64,000 nucleotides of DNA from Salinispora mooreana (GTDB lineage Bacteria; Actinomycetota; Actinomycetes; Mycobacteriales; Micromonosporaceae), in the NCBI RefSeq assembly GCF_000379065.1, contig NZ_KB900614.1, forward strand, positions 66,265 through 130,264, in the 5' to 3' direction. The notes beneath the pieces are model-generated. The model was not told the origin of the DNA. It saw only the letters and a list, made by a program, of their open reading frames with translations, and made no database searches. Positions 8,145 through 16,277 of the stretch are shown here, piece after piece (position 1 is the first letter of the stretch; each line of letters opens with the position of its first letter). A program made the translations under genes and the position numbers.

Positions 8145-10046
8145 ATGACCCACCTTCCCCCGCTACTCGCCGCCGTCGCGGCCGGCACCGACCCCGGCCC
8201 GTTCGCGCTCATCCGCCGCGAAGGCGCTGACCACCTCGACCTCTACACCGGGTCGGTGCGGGTGGTAGAACGACTCAGCGACATCCCGGTACCAACCGGG
8301 GCAGCGGGGCCGGCCACCCTCGCGCTGGTGCCCTACCGGCAGGTGAGCGAACGCGGCTTCGACTGCATTGACGACGGCGCCCCACTGGAGTGCCTGGTGA
8401 TCGACCAGCACGAAGAGATCGACCTCCCGGCGGCGCTGGCGGCGCTGCCGGACGCCCCGGTGGTCACCCACAACGCGGGCTTCGACAGCTCCGACGAGGA
8501 GTACGCGGCCACCGTTGACCGGGTCCTCGCCGACGAGATCGGCCAGGGAGCGGGTGCCAACTTCGTCATCCACCGCACCATGCGCGCCACCGTACAGGGC
8601 ACGCCGCTGCGGGCGGCGCTGGCGGCGCTGCGCTCGCTGTTGCTGCGCGAACGCGGCGCCTACTGGACGTTCGTCGTGCACACCGGGGCCCGGACGCTCG
8701 TGGGGGCGAGCCCGGAGCGGCACGTCAGCGTGGACGACGGGTTGGTCCTGATGAACCCGATCAGCGGCACCTTCCGCCACACCGGCGCGACCGCCGACCG
8801 GGCTGACCTGTTGCGCTTCCTCGCCGACCCGAAGGAGGTCGAGGAGCTGTACATGGTCCTCGACGAGGAGCTGAAGATGATGGCCTCCGTGGCCGAGCGT
8901 GGGGGCCAGGTGGTCGGCCCGTACCTGAAGGAGATGTCCCATCTCGCCCACACCGAGTACCTGCTGGCGGGGCGGGGCTCGAAGGATGTCCGCGACGTGC
9001 TGCGGGAGACCATGTTCGCCCCCACGGTGACCGGGAGCCCGATGGAGAACGCCTGCCGGGTCATCGCGCGGCACGAGCGCACCGGGCGCGGCTACTACGC
9101 GGGGGTGCTGGCGCTGCTCGGTCGGGACGCAACCGGCCAGCAGACCCTCGACGCCCCGATCCTGATCCGTACCGCTGAGCTCTCCCCCGCCGGCGAGCTG
9201 CGGGTGTCGGTCGGGGCAACCCTGGTCCGGCACTCGGTCGCCGCCGGGGAGGTCGCGGAGACACACGCCAAGGCCGCCGCGGTGCTCGCCGCGCTGGGCC
9301 TCGGCCCGCAGGCGCCCGACGCAGCCGCGGGGGCGGCGCCCCGGCTCGCCGACGACCCAGCGGTCCGCGCGGCGTTGGCCGCCCGCAACGCACCGCTGGC
9401 CCGGTTCTGGCTGGACCAACGGCCGGAGGAGAACCCCGGCCGGCCCGGGCTCACCGGCCGCCGGGCGTTGATCGTGGACGGGGAGGACACCTTCACCGGT
9501 ATGCTCGCCCACCAGCTACGCGCGCTCGGCCTCACCGTTACCGTGCGGCCGTGGGACGCGCCCGGCCCCCGTGACGGATACGACCTGGTGGTGGTCGGCC
9601 CGGGGCCCGGCGACCCGGCGGAGCTGGCCCAGCCGAAGATGGCGGCGCTGCGCCGGCTGCTCACCGAACTCCTCACCACCGGCCAGCCGGCCCTCGCGGT
9701 CTGCCTCGGTCACCAGTTGCTCTGCGGCCTGCTCGGGCTGCCCCTGCACCGACGGGACGCCCCGTACCAGGGGCTGCAGCGGGAGGTACAGGTCTTCGGC
9801 GTCCGGCGGCGAGTCGGCTTCTACTCGACGTTCACCGCGCGAGCGGACACCGATCACCTGCACACCCCGTACGGCCCGGTGGAGGTGGCCCGGGACGACA
9901 CGAACGGCGCGGTACACGCGCTGCGCGGCGCCAGCGTGGTCGGGGTGCAGTTCCACCCCGAGTCGGTGCTCAGCCCGGACGGCGTGGACGTCCTCGCCGA
10001 CCTGTTGGGCGACCTGCTGGCCGTGGGGAGCCGCCAGGGCGCCTGA
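8145..10046 (+). CDS. trpE: Fused anthranilate synthase TrpE-TrpG
   Basis: This enzyme converts chorismate plus glutamine to anthranilate, the first step of tryptophan synthesis. The 633-residue protein has a chorismate-utilising domain at about 1-420, with NPISGTFRHTG, HTEYLLAG, FAPTVTGSP and GRGYYAGVLAL. A glutamine amidotransferase domain follows at about 440-630, with catalytic Cys520 in AVCLGHQ and His604/Glu606 in VQFHPES. GAGGAG precedes the ATG. The fused architecture and chorismate motifs are of the type shared with PhzE (ADIC synthase), but the Trp-Trp leader and attenuator, and the absence of phenazine genes, favour a tryptophan role. Confidence 0.9.
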   Translation: MTHLPPLLAAVAAGTDPGPFALIRREGADHLDLYTGSVRVVERLSDIPVPTGAAGPATLALVPYRQVSERGFDCIDDGAPLECLVIDQHEEIDLPAALAALPDAPVVTHNAGFDSSDEEYAATVDRVLADEIGQGAGANFVIHRTMRATVQGTPLRAALAALRSLLLRERGAYWTFVVHTGARTLVGASPERHVSVDDGLVLMNPISGTFRHTGATADRADLLRFLADPKEVEELYMVLDEELKMMASVAERGGQVVGPYLKEMSHLAHTEYLLAGRGSKDVRDVLRETMFAPTVTGSPMENACRVIARHERTGRGYYAGVLALLGRDATGQQTLDAPILIRTAELSPAGELRVSVGATLVRHSVAAGEVAETHAKAAAVLAALGLGPQAPDAAAGAAPRLADDPAVRAALAARNAPLARFWLDQRPEENPGRPGLTGRRALIVDGEDTFTGMLAHQLRALGLTVTVRPWDAPGPRDGYDLVVVGPGPGDPAELAQPKMAALRRLLTELLTTGQPALAVCLGHQLLCGLLGLPLHRRDAPYQGLQREVQVFGVRRRVGFYSTFTARADTDHLHTPYGPVEVARDDTNGAVHALRGASVVGVQFHPESVLSPDGVDVLADLLGDLLAVGSRQGA

Positions 10047-10163
10047 CCGGCGGCGACGCCCCGCAACACGACCGGCCGCCTCGCCTGATCCGCCCCCTGC
10101 GCCGCGCGGGTTAACCGACACACGAAAGGGAAGTCCACCCGCGCGTGCTGCCAGGACTCGGGG

Positions 10164-11174
10164 GTGCCAGTGCGGGATACAGAACCGACCGTCTCACCGG
10201 TTGTCGACGCATGGACCAAATCTCGGACGTCATCGGCACAGGATTGGCACATCGAGCGGCTGATGGAGGCGAAGGGGGAGAACAGGGTCAGCGTGGTGTT
10301 ACCCGCCTACAACGAGGAGGCGACTACCGGGCCGATCGTCTCGACGATCCGCGAAGACCTGATGGAGCAGGTACCCCTCGTGGATGAGCTGGTCGTGGTC
10401 GATTCCCGGTCCACCGACCGCACCGCTGAGGTGGCCCGGGCCGCCGGCGCCGAGGTGGTCAGCCAGGACGAGATCACCAAGGGCCTGCCTCGGCTGGCCG
10501 GCAAGGGCGACGCGCTCTGGGCCGGCCTGGCCACCACCGACGGTAACCTCGTTGCCTTCGTCGACGCTGACCTGCGCGAATTCCGGCCGCACTTCGTACG
10601 TGGCCTGCTCGGCCCGCTCCTCACCAACCCATCGATCGATTTCGTCAAGGGCTTCTACCACCGACCGCTGGAAGATCAGCCCGGCCCCGAGGAGGACAAC
10701 GAGGGCGGGCGGGTGACGGAGCTGATGGTCCGGCCGCTGCTGAACCTGTTCTGGCCGGAGCTGGCCGGCTTCGTGCAGCCCCTGGCCGGCGAGTACGCAG
10801 GTCGACGTGAGGTACTGGAACAGCTACCGTTCGTCACCGGCTACGGGGTGGAGACGGCAATGCTGGTTGACCTGCTGGGACTGGTCGGCCTGGACGCGTT
10901 GTCCCAGGTTGACCTTGGCATCCGGAAACACCGCCACCAGGACACCGAGGCGTTGGGCCGGATGTCCGCACAGATCATGCACACCGTCTGGGCACGGTTG
11001 CAGCAGCAGGGCTGGGCGGTCCCGGGCACCAGCCCAGCCAACCTGCTGGCCCAGTTCCGTCGTGGTGACTCGGAGGAGCTACCCAACCTCGACCGGGAGA
11101 TCGTCGTCAACGACGTTTCGGTGCAGGAACGGGCGCCCTTGCGGGAGTTGCGGCACCTGGTGCCGCGCCGGTAG
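10164..11174 (+). CDS. gpgS: Glucosyl-3-phosphoglycerate synthase
   Basis: GpgS transfers glucose from NDP-glucose to 3-phosphoglycerate, the first step toward glucosylglycerate and methylglucose lipopolysaccharides (GT81 family). The 336-residue protein has the GT-A start VSVVLPAYNEEATTG at about 42-56, DSRSTDRT, the PRLAGKGDALW loop, and the metal-binding FVDADLREF. GEYAGRR and TGYGVETAMLVD are further GpgS-like motifs. The GTG at 10164 is used here, but a GTG at 10170 with GGGGG just upstream is equally plausible. It lies 117 bp after trpEG without an obvious terminator. Confidence 0.93.
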   Translation: MPVRDTEPTVSPVVDAWTKSRTSSAQDWHIERLMEAKGENRVSVVLPAYNEEATTGPIVSTIREDLMEQVPLVDELVVVDSRSTDRTAEVARAAGAEVVSQDEITKGLPRLAGKGDALWAGLATTDGNLVAFVDADLREFRPHFVRGLLGPLLTNPSIDFVKGFYHRPLEDQPGPEEDNEGGRVTELMVRPLLNLFWPELAGFVQPLAGEYAGRREVLEQLPFVTGYGVETAMLVDLLGLVGLDALSQVDLGIRKHRHQDTEALGRMSAQIMHTVWARLQQQGWAVPGTSPANLLAQFRRGDSEELPNLDREIVVNDVSVQERAPLRELRHLVPRR

Positions 11175-11245
11175 CGCGGGCGCCAACGCCCCGACCGTGG
11201 AGTCGCCGCTGGCCACCGGGCATCGGCGTAGCTCGGTCAGGTGGG

Positions 11246-12640
11246 TCAGGGGATCCGGACCAGCAGCATCGTGGCTACGGCGCTACTGACCGCGACTCCC
11301 AGGAGAACCCGCATGATGCCGGTGGCGAGGTCGCCCTGCTCGATCAGCGTGCCGGCCGCCGCGATCGCGACACCCGAGCCGGCGGAGAGGATCGAGAGCG
11401 TGGTCCCGGATGCCTCCCCGGCCCGCTCGGCCGGGACCATGGCCTGCGTACCCAGGTTGGTCAGGGTAAGGCCGGTCCGGTAGCCGAACCCGGCGACCGC
11501 CAGACCGAGCAGGTACGGCCCGATTTCCCCGCCAAACGCCACCACGACCAGGCCAGCCGCGCCGACCAGGGTGGCCGCGGCGATCAACCGATGCACCGCG
11601 ACCCGTTGGCTGAGCCGACCCGCGAACGGACCGGCGACGCCACCGCTGATCGAGGCGGCGAGGACCGCCAGGCCCGCGACGAACGGCGAGTAGCCCCGGA
11701 CCTGCTGTAGGTGAATTGTCGTGGCGAAGATCGTGACCACGAAGGCGATGTTGGCGACCAGCCCCATCAGGGTCACCACCACAAACGTGGTGTCGTGGAA
11801 GAGGTCAAGCCTGATCAGTGGACTTTCGGCTACCCGTTCCCGAAGCACGAACGCGGCCAGCAACACCAGTCCCCCGACAGCGACGGCAGTGGCCACCACC
11901 GGTCGCCAGGCGTTCATCCGGTCGGCGGCCACGGTGATCGCGAGGACCCCGAACACCACCACGACCAGACCAGCCAGGTCAATCGCCCGCGACACCGTCG
12001 GATCACGCGACTCGGGCAGCCAGGCAACGCTGGCAACGATGGCGACGACGCAGAGCGGCACGTTCACCAGAAGTACGCTGCGCCAGCTCAGCCACTCGGT
12101 GACCCCACCACCGAGCAGGGGCCCCAACGCCAGCGCCACCGCCCCGATGCCGTAGGCGTTACCGATCGCCCGCTTCGCCCGCTTCCCCGGGAACGCCTCG
12201 GTGATCACCGCGAAGGCGAGGGGGTACACGATGCCCGAGCCCATCCCCTGCACCACCCGAAAGGCGATCACGATCGGCGGATCGGAGCCCAGGCCGGCGC
12301 CGAGCGAAGCCGCCCCAAAGATGAGCAGGCCGACAACCAGCATGCGCCGACGACCGAGGATGTCGCCGAGCTTGCCACCAGGGATGAGGAACGCCGCCTG
12401 GGCCAGGATGTAGCCGCTGACCACCCAGTGCAGATCGGTGGTGGTCGTCCCCAACTCCGCCGCCATCGACGGCAACGCGAGATTCAACGCATAGAAGTCA
12501 AGCTGCACGAGGAAGATGCACGCAGCAGCCGCAAGCAGGGTCAGCCGGCGCCGTGGTCGGCCCGCATCCCCCGCCGATGCCTCACCTTGGCCGTGGGGCC
12601 GGGGCAGACGCGGACGGAACGACACACCGAAACATACCAT
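11246..12640 (-). CDS. DHA2-family MFS drug exporter, copy 1
   Basis: The 464-residue protein is a proton-driven efflux transporter of the 14-helix DHA2 type. A short Arg-rich N-terminus leads into about 14 hydrophobic segments. Motif A (GGKLGDILGRRR) follows helix 2 and motif C (ALGPLLGG) lies in helix 5. It is a close paralogue of the gene at 16278-17681: long stretches are identical at DNA level, others diverged. It is the last of four minus-strand genes (MFS, tetR, small membrane protein, this one) with gaps of 62, 33 and 109 bp, so the TetR product may control it. The substrate is unknown. Confidence 0.88.
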   Translation of the reverse strand: MVCFGVSFRPRLPRPHGQGEASAGDAGRPRRRLTLLAAAACIFLVQLDFYALNLALPSMAAELGTTTTDLHWVVSGYILAQAAFLIPGGKLGDILGRRRMLVVGLLIFGAASLGAGLGSDPPIVIAFRVVQGMGSGIVYPLAFAVITEAFPGKRAKRAIGNAYGIGAVALALGPLLGGGVTEWLSWRSVLLVNVPLCVVAIVASVAWLPESRDPTVSRAIDLAGLVVVVFGVLAITVAADRMNAWRPVVATAVAVGGLVLLAAFVLRERVAESPLIRLDLFHDTTFVVVTLMGLVANIAFVVTIFATTIHLQQVRGYSPFVAGLAVLAASISGGVAGPFAGRLSQRVAVHRLIAAATLVGAAGLVVVAFGGEIGPYLLGLAVAGFGYRTGLTLTNLGTQAMVPAERAGEASGTTLSILSAGSGVAIAAAGTLIEQGDLATGIMRVLLGVAVSSAVATMLLVRIP

Positions 12641-12749
12641 TTATACGAAAATTACTCCCTTGTTCTGCTGATCCGATCCAGGCGTGGACGGTACGGGGTC
12701 GGTGCCGCCAGACTGGGCGGCACCGACCCGACGCGCTTCCCGTACTGGT

Positions 12750-13139
12750 TCAGCCGAAGAAGCTGAGGTAGCCCAGGAGCGCGCCGTAGCCGATGAAGCC
12801 GGCCCCCATCACCCGAAGCCCCTGCGCTGACCCGCGCCCCTGTTCCGCCGGTCGAAGCACCAGCTGGGGGATCCAGTAGTAGCTGATACCGCGCAGGGTG
12901 AAGAAGACACCCAGGAGAGTCACCAGGACCTCCGCCAAGCCACCCCACTCGAAGTGGGTGACCAGTACGCCGAAGCCGACGAAGAGGTGCACCATGCCGG
13001 AGATGTTCACCGCCATCAGATCCGACCGGTCGGCCCGCTGGGTGAGTCGCAGATAGAACTCGGTGGCCACGATAAACGCGACTCCGGAGGTCAGTAGATA
13101 CAGCGCAAGGATTTTTCCGAGCGTCTGGGTCAGATCCAT
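12750..13139 (-). CDS. Small four-helix membrane protein
   Basis: I do not recognise this 129-residue protein. It has four hydrophobic segments (about 10-27, 43-61, 68-84 and 108-127) with a short Arg/Gln-rich loop (RPAEQGRGSAQG) before the last. GAGGCGGCGAAC precedes the ATG. The layout resembles small DoxX/DUF4345-like membrane proteins. It sits between a TetR gene and an MFS exporter on the same strand, which suggests a shared stress or efflux role, but nothing in the sequence names a reaction. Confidence 0.72.
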   Translation of the reverse strand: MDLTQTLGKILALYLLTSGVAFIVATEFYLRLTQRADRSDLMAVNISGMVHLFVGFGVLVTHFEWGGLAEVLVTLLGVFFTLRGISYYWIPQLVLRPAEQGRGSAQGLRVMGAGFIGYGALLGYLSFFG

Positions 13140-13172
13140 GTTCGCCGCCTCAGGGGTGTGAGAAACAATTGA

Positions 13173-13787
13173 TCAGGTGCGAAAGATCCCGCTACCGAGT
13201 AGCTCCGACGCAATGCGCCCGTAGGTTGACTTCACCGCCGCCCCACCGTCGAGGCTGGTCAGGTCGACGCCGAGCAGCCGCCGCACATGCTCGTGGAGTG
13301 CGAGTGCGCCCAGGGACCAGATCGCGAGGAGCGCCGCCCGTTCGTAGGGGTGATCCGTCGGTCGGATCAAGCCCGACGCGACTCCTTCGGCGAGGTAGTC
13401 GACCGCGTCATTGACCATCTCGTCAACCAGCGCGGCCGTGTGCGGGGAGCCGTCCGCCAGCGCCCGGGCCAGGTATCGCAGCAGCGGCGGCCCATCACTC
13501 AGGTCACGCAGCTCCGCCGGGTCGAACCTTCCGGCCCTCATCACCTTCTGTTTGTGCTCCCGCACGAAGGCCGCGACATGCTTGTCGCAGGCCACCCGTA
13601 GCCCGTCCTTCGTACCGAAGTAATGAATGATCAATGATGGGTGGACGTCGGCTGCCGCCGCTATGGCACGAACCCCGGTGGCCGCCACGCCCTGATCGGC
13701 GAAGAGAGTGATAGCGGCAGTAAGGATGCGGCTCTTTGTGGAGGACTTGTCGTCTCTCGGCCGTGACTCATCGGACACACCCGACAT
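13173..13787 (-). CDS. TetR-family regulator
   Basis: The 204-residue protein has a classic TetR N-terminal helix-turn-helix at about 17-62 (KSRILTAAITLFADQGVAATGVRAIA, then HPSLIIHYFGTKDGL). An all-helical ligand domain follows, so it is likely a ligand-released repressor. The ATG at 13787 is chosen because family members start 10-20 residues before the KSRIL helix; it lacks a clear ribosome site and may be translated from the upstream MFS message or leaderless. Neighbours on both sides are MFS exporters, the usual targets. Confidence 0.9.
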   Translation of the reverse strand: MSGVSDESRPRDDKSSTKSRILTAAITLFADQGVAATGVRAIAAAADVHPSLIIHYFGTKDGLRVACDKHVAAFVREHKQKVMRAGRFDPAELRDLSDGPPLLRYLARALADGSPHTAALVDEMVNDAVDYLAEGVASGLIRPTDHPYERAALLAIWSLGALALHEHVRRLLGVDLTSLDGGAAVKSTYGRIASELLGSGIFRT

Positions 13788-13791
13788 GCTA

Positions 13792-13801
13792 AACGAGCGT
13801 T
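13792..13801. promoter_or_regulatory. Short palindrome upstream of tetR
   Basis: AACGAGCGTT is a perfect 4-bp inverted repeat with a 2-bp centre, five bases before the tetR start codon, in an AT-richer patch. TetR operators often contain AACG/CGTT arms, so autoregulation is possible; the element is short and could be chance. Confidence 0.35.
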
Positions 13802-13849
13802 CGATTAATGTCCAGCAATAGCAGTGATTACCATGATCATATTCGTTAG

Positions 13850-15178
13850 TCACGTCGGCTGGGGCCATCGAGTGTGGTTGGCGTCCATCATCACCCGGTG
13901 GGTGTGCACCCACGCCACTCCATTCCACTCGGCGTCGACCAGGTGCGCGCGATCAGCGTTGACGCCATGCTGGTGCCGGAAGACGTCGGGAAGGCCAGCG
14001 GGCCAGAATCGGAGGGCGGTGAGTCCCGCCGCGAGCACCACGCCCGCCAGGAGCGCCCACGCCACGGTCAAGCCGGCCCCCGCGCCAACCCAGCCGACGA
14101 GGGGGTAGGTGAGCAACCAACCGAGGTGGGACAGGGAGAACTGGGCGGCGAACAACGCTGGCCGGTCGGCGGCCGCCACCGAGGCGCGCAACACCCGGTT
14201 GACCGTGACGACAATCAGGCCACCGGCGAAGCCGATGAGCAGCCAGACAACCATCGCCAACGGCCAGGACGGCACCATCGACAGCAGCAGCGCCCCGGAG
14301 AGGGCGAGCAGAGCCAGGACAGTGCCGATGAGCAGCACACCTCGATCCGTACGCCGACGCAGCAGCAGCGGCGCGCCGAACGCCGCCGCGATGCCGCCAA
14401 GGCCGGAGACGGCGAGCAGGAGTGGAACCTGCGCCTCGGTGGCGTTCAGCAGGTCGCGCACCACGTTGACCGTGCTGACCAGCGTGATGGCACCAGAGCC
14501 AGCGACGACCATGTTCAGCGCCAGAACCGCCCGCAGCCGCGGCGCGGCCACGAACATGCGCATCCCGGTGAAGAGGCGCTCGGAGAACCGGACCCGGCTG
14601 CTACGTTGCGCCCTGGGCACCGTCGCCGCGCCGACACACAACGCGGAGACGAGAAACCCCACCGCCGTCCCCACAAACAAATCCGTGAACTTCAGGACGA
14701 GCAGCAACGTGGCGGCGATGAGCGGGCTGGCGATATTCTCCAGGGAGACCGCAAGCTGCGACGCGGAGAGCGCCTTCGTGTAGTCCCCCTCATCCGGAAT
14801 GACATCCGGGAGCACGGACTGGAAGGTAGGTGTGAAAATGGCGGACGCGGCCTGTAGCACCGCGATGAGCAGGTAGATCTGCCAAATCGCCTCGACCCAC
14901 GGCAGCAGCAGGACGACCCCGAACCGAACCACGTCCGCGCCCACCATCACCGCACCCCGTGACACCCGGTCCAGCACCGCCCCGACCAGGGGCGACACGC
15001 ACACGTAGGCGACCATCTTGATGGTCAGCGCCGTCCCGAGGACCGCTCCGGCCCGCGCGCCCGCGAGATCGTAGGCGAGCAGCCCGAGCGCCACTGTCGC
15101 CAAACCGCTGCCGATGAGCGCGACCGTCTGAGCAGCAAAAAGCCAACGATAGGTGCGATTACCCAGCAGTGCACGCAC
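13850..15178 (-). CDS. MFS exporter (MFS_3-like), His-rich tail
   Basis: The 442-residue protein has about 12 hydrophobic segments starting from MRALLGNRTYRWLFAAQTVALIGSGL. This layout is typical of the MFS_3/enterobactin-exporter-like group. The cytoplasmic C-terminal tail of about 40 residues is rich in His and Trp (VFRHQHG, WVHTHRVM, ANHTRW), which hints at metal sensing or binding. The start is GTG with GGAAAGGGAAG upstream. It leads a likely operon with tetR, 62 bp downstream. The substrate is not known. Confidence 0.82.
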   Translation of the reverse strand: MRALLGNRTYRWLFAAQTVALIGSGLATVALGLLAYDLAGARAGAVLGTALTIKMVAYVCVSPLVGAVLDRVSRGAVMVGADVVRFGVVLLLPWVEAIWQIYLLIAVLQAASAIFTPTFQSVLPDVIPDEGDYTKALSASQLAVSLENIASPLIAATLLLVLKFTDLFVGTAVGFLVSALCVGAATVPRAQRSSRVRFSERLFTGMRMFVAAPRLRAVLALNMVVAGSGAITLVSTVNVVRDLLNATEAQVPLLLAVSGLGGIAAAFGAPLLLRRRTDRGVLLIGTVLALLALSGALLLSMVPSWPLAMVVWLLIGFAGGLIVVTVNRVLRASVAAADRPALFAAQFSLSHLGWLLTYPLVGWVGAGAGLTVAWALLAGVVLAAGLTALRFWPAGLPDVFRHQHGVNADRAHLVDAEWNGVAWVHTHRVMMDANHTRWPQPT

Positions 15179-15479
15179 AATTAATCGCTTCCCTTTCCGG
15201 AATTCTCGCCGCCGAGAAGATTACCGACGAAAGTTGAATGCGACAATGCTGCCAATGCCAAAGGAGTGCAACAGACAGTCCCTGACAAGTACGCGCAGCG
15301 GGCGATTGTGTCGTGGCTGTCCCGCTGCCGAACCTGCGGTGCGCCGACCGCGCGGAATGCGCGTCGCCGCCCCGCCGCTCGCCGCGCCCCTCGGCCGCCC
15401 CTCGACCGTCCGTCACGCCTGAGCCGAGATGGGCCACGTCTGACGCGGAGCCGAGGGCGCGCGGCGGATAGGCTGCGGC
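15179..15479. other. Intergenic spacer, divergent promoters
   Basis: The 301-bp spacer lies between the MFS gene (minus) and the HAD gene (plus). The side next to the MFS gene (15180-15270) is AT-richer than its surroundings and probably carries that promoter; the rest is GC-rich. I see no repeat or RNA gene. Confidence 0.45.
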
Positions 15480-16169
15480 ATGCATATCAACAGGGCGCCC
15501 GAACCGATCAGAGGGGTCATCTTTGACTTCCACTCCACGCTGGTCCAGGGCGGCGACTCCAGTCGTTGGATCGAGGCCGCTCTTCGTCGTCTGGCGGAGG
15601 AAGGAAACGCGGAGCCGAATCTGAGCGCCAGCCAGATCACCGGCCTGTCTGCGCATCTTGACCAGATTGGGCAGCATACCCACACGATCGACCCTGGAAG
15701 CGAGCGCGATCTCAGCCAGGAGCGCCATTGGGACGTCTTTAGCAGGACGGTCTCGCTGTATCCCGGCATCAAACCCGATCTGATAGCCGCACTATACGCA
15801 GTAATGACGGATCAGTGGGTGCCGTTCGCCGACACCCTCCCGGTACTTCAAGAACTTAGGTCGCGCGGCGTCAGAACTGTGATGCTATCCAACATTGGGC
15901 TGGACATTCATTCGTTCCTCGACCGAGCTGGTGTGAGTGCTCTACTCGACGGTGTAGTGCTGTCCTTCGAGGTGGGCCTGGTGAAGCCTGACCCGGCGAT
16001 CTTTGCCCACGCGCTGGAACTGCTGAACGTTCCAGGCAGCCACACCTTGATGGTCGGCGACAGCCCCCGGGACGACGTCGGCGGAGTTTCGCTGAAGATT
16101 CGCACGTTGATCCTGCCGCGGACCGAAGGCCCGGTTCACGGCCTGGGAACGGTCCTCCAGATGGTGTAG
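15480..16169 (+). CDS. HAD-superfamily hydrolase with DxH motif
   Basis: This 229-residue protein is a haloacid-dehalogenase-fold phosphatase-like enzyme. Motif I reads IFDFHST, with nucleophile Asp16, but the usual second Asp (general acid/base) is His18. Motif II is MLSNIG, the motif III lysine lies in GLVKPDP, and motif IV is MVGDSPRDDVGG. The cap region is helical (about 25-110). Related actinobacterial HADs with DFHGT exist, so this is likely a real variant and not an inactivation. The region is somewhat lower in GC than its neighbours. Substrate unknown. Confidence 0.85.
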   Translation: MHINRAPEPIRGVIFDFHSTLVQGGDSSRWIEAALRRLAEEGNAEPNLSASQITGLSAHLDQIGQHTHTIDPGSERDLSQERHWDVFSRTVSLYPGIKPDLIAALYAVMTDQWVPFADTLPVLQELRSRGVRTVMLSNIGLDIHSFLDRAGVSALLDGVVLSFEVGLVKPDPAIFAHALELLNVPGSHTLMVGDSPRDDVGGVSLKIRTLILPRTEGPVHGLGTVLQMV

Positions 16170-16277
16170 ATCTCGTGGCGCAGCCAGCCTGCGGCGCGGA
16201 CTTCGGCGGCTGGTCCGGCGACAGATGCACCCATTCAGCACGCAGCCTGGGCCCCGCTGTCCCAGGCTGCTTCGCGG

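Noticed and set aside
8145..10046. PhzE and a phenazine cluster
   Set aside because: Chorismate motifs are PhzE-like, but no phenazine genes are near and the Trp leader indicates tryptophan synthesis.
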